Translations under genes and position numbers: made by a program
Notes under the pieces: generated by a model
Databases searched by the model: none
What the model was told of the DNA's origin: nothing
What the model saw: the letters and a program-made list of their open reading frames with translations, nothing else
NCBI GenBank assembly: GCA_051453625.1
Contig: JBOZIK010000001.1
Coordinates: 162,186,178 to 162,250,177 of the forward strand
Direction of reading: 5' to 3'
Origin: Welwitschia mirabilis
Taxonomy: Eukaryota > Gnetophyta > Gnetopsida > Welwitschiales
DNA: 64,000 bases
Shown: piece after piece, positions 63,783-64,000 of the stretch
How positions within the stretch are numbered: position 1 is the stretch's first letter
Layout: each line of letters begins with the position of its first letter

Positions 63783-64000
63783 TGTTGTGCTTCCAATTTA
63801 AGGTTATTTGATGGGATTTTATGAGTTGTTTTGCAAGACTTTTATACAGGTTTAGGTGCAATTTTGAGGATTTTGTAGATACAAGAGGAAATCTTGAAAA
63901 AGTGTAATTATTATCCAATTTTGATGCATTAAAGGTACTTTTTGATAAACAGAGCTTTGAAAAAGAATTCATAAAAGAAACACTAAGTCCTCTTGAAGAA
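63783..64000 (+). repeat. 3' LTR, first 218 bp only
   Basis: Aligns with 57,160-57,380 of the 5' LTR (TGTTGTGC, then TTGATGGG against TTGATGGG, GAGTTGTTTTG against AAGTTGTTTTG, GAGCTTTGAA in both). The rest lies beyond the window. Confidence 0.88.

Larger units (their letters stand above)
57160..64000 (+). mobile_element. LTR retrotransposon, non-autonomous, 3' LTR cut by window end
   Basis: 5' LTR 57,160-58,229, primer-binding site just after it, reading frames at 58.9-61.0 kb, polypurine tract at 63,771, and 3' LTR from 63,783 on. Insertion is proved by the empty site in the duplicate: copy 1 reads ATAGATGATGGTTTTTG at 47,093, copy 2 breaks after ATAGACGAT. ACGAT (57,155-57,159) should be the 5-bp target duplication. 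No protease, reverse transcriptase or integrase is visible in the 5.5 kb interior, so it must be mobilised by another element. The LTR pair differs at a modest number of sites and the frames are largely open, so it is younger than the other elements. Confidence 0.88.

Overview
This window is nuclear DNA of a seed plant, probably a dicot. It is very AT-rich by eye and dominated by transposable elements in all states of decay. Supporting signs are a spliced LURP-one-related gene, remnants of plant non-specific phospholipase C and probable heavy-metal-associated (HMA) genes, plant-type L1 LINEs, tRNA-derived SINEs, and LTR retrotransposons with large LTRs. Most old reading frames carry TAA/TAG/TGA where CAA/CAG/CGA/TGG is expected. 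That is the usual result of long cytosine methylation and C-to-T decay. The species cannot be named from the sequence.

Layout. 1-4.1 kb: two minus-strand retroelement gag remnants, each next to a related primer-binding-like site. 4.6-6.8 kb: a plus-strand L1 3' half ending in poly(A), beside a fragment of an LTR-element internal region. 7.7-11 kb: a probable short LTR element on the minus strand with a long (CT)n tract. 11-16 kb: decayed, unrecognised sequence. 16.1-23.5 kb: a plus-strand element with two LTR-like direct repeats and a stop-riddled internal frame. 23.5-26.9 kb: unrecognised, with one tandem repeat and one gap. 27.1-28.0 kb: the only intact gene, a three-exon LURP-one-related protein. 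28-32 kb: tandem repeats, a G-rich tract, a LINE zinc-binding-domain fragment and a SINE with target-site duplication.

32.7-43.7 kb: two collinear minus-strand L1 elements of one lineage, plus a third fragment. The second is essentially full length (37,783-43,738) with a target-site duplication. Both carry, between the reverse transcriptase C-terminus and the 3' end, a decayed third frame ending in a J-domain (HPD motif). 43.5-47.1 kb is a segmental duplicate of 54.25-57.16 kb. Between them lie a GC-richer, gene-like island (48.3-49.1 kb) bordered by inverted-repeat element copies, a SINE with a perfect 17-bp target-site duplication, an HMA-like fragment, an unidentified decayed frame, and a tandem pair of internally inverted phospholipase C pseudogenes. 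57.16 kb to the window end is a young LTR retrotransposon with acidic reading frames and no visible pol. It sits inside the second duplicate, so the first duplicate is its empty site.

Order of events readable from nesting: L1 insertion, then segmental duplication, then insertion of the 57-64 kb LTR element. Eleven N gaps interrupt the window; at least three look like unmerged overlaps rather than missing sequence.
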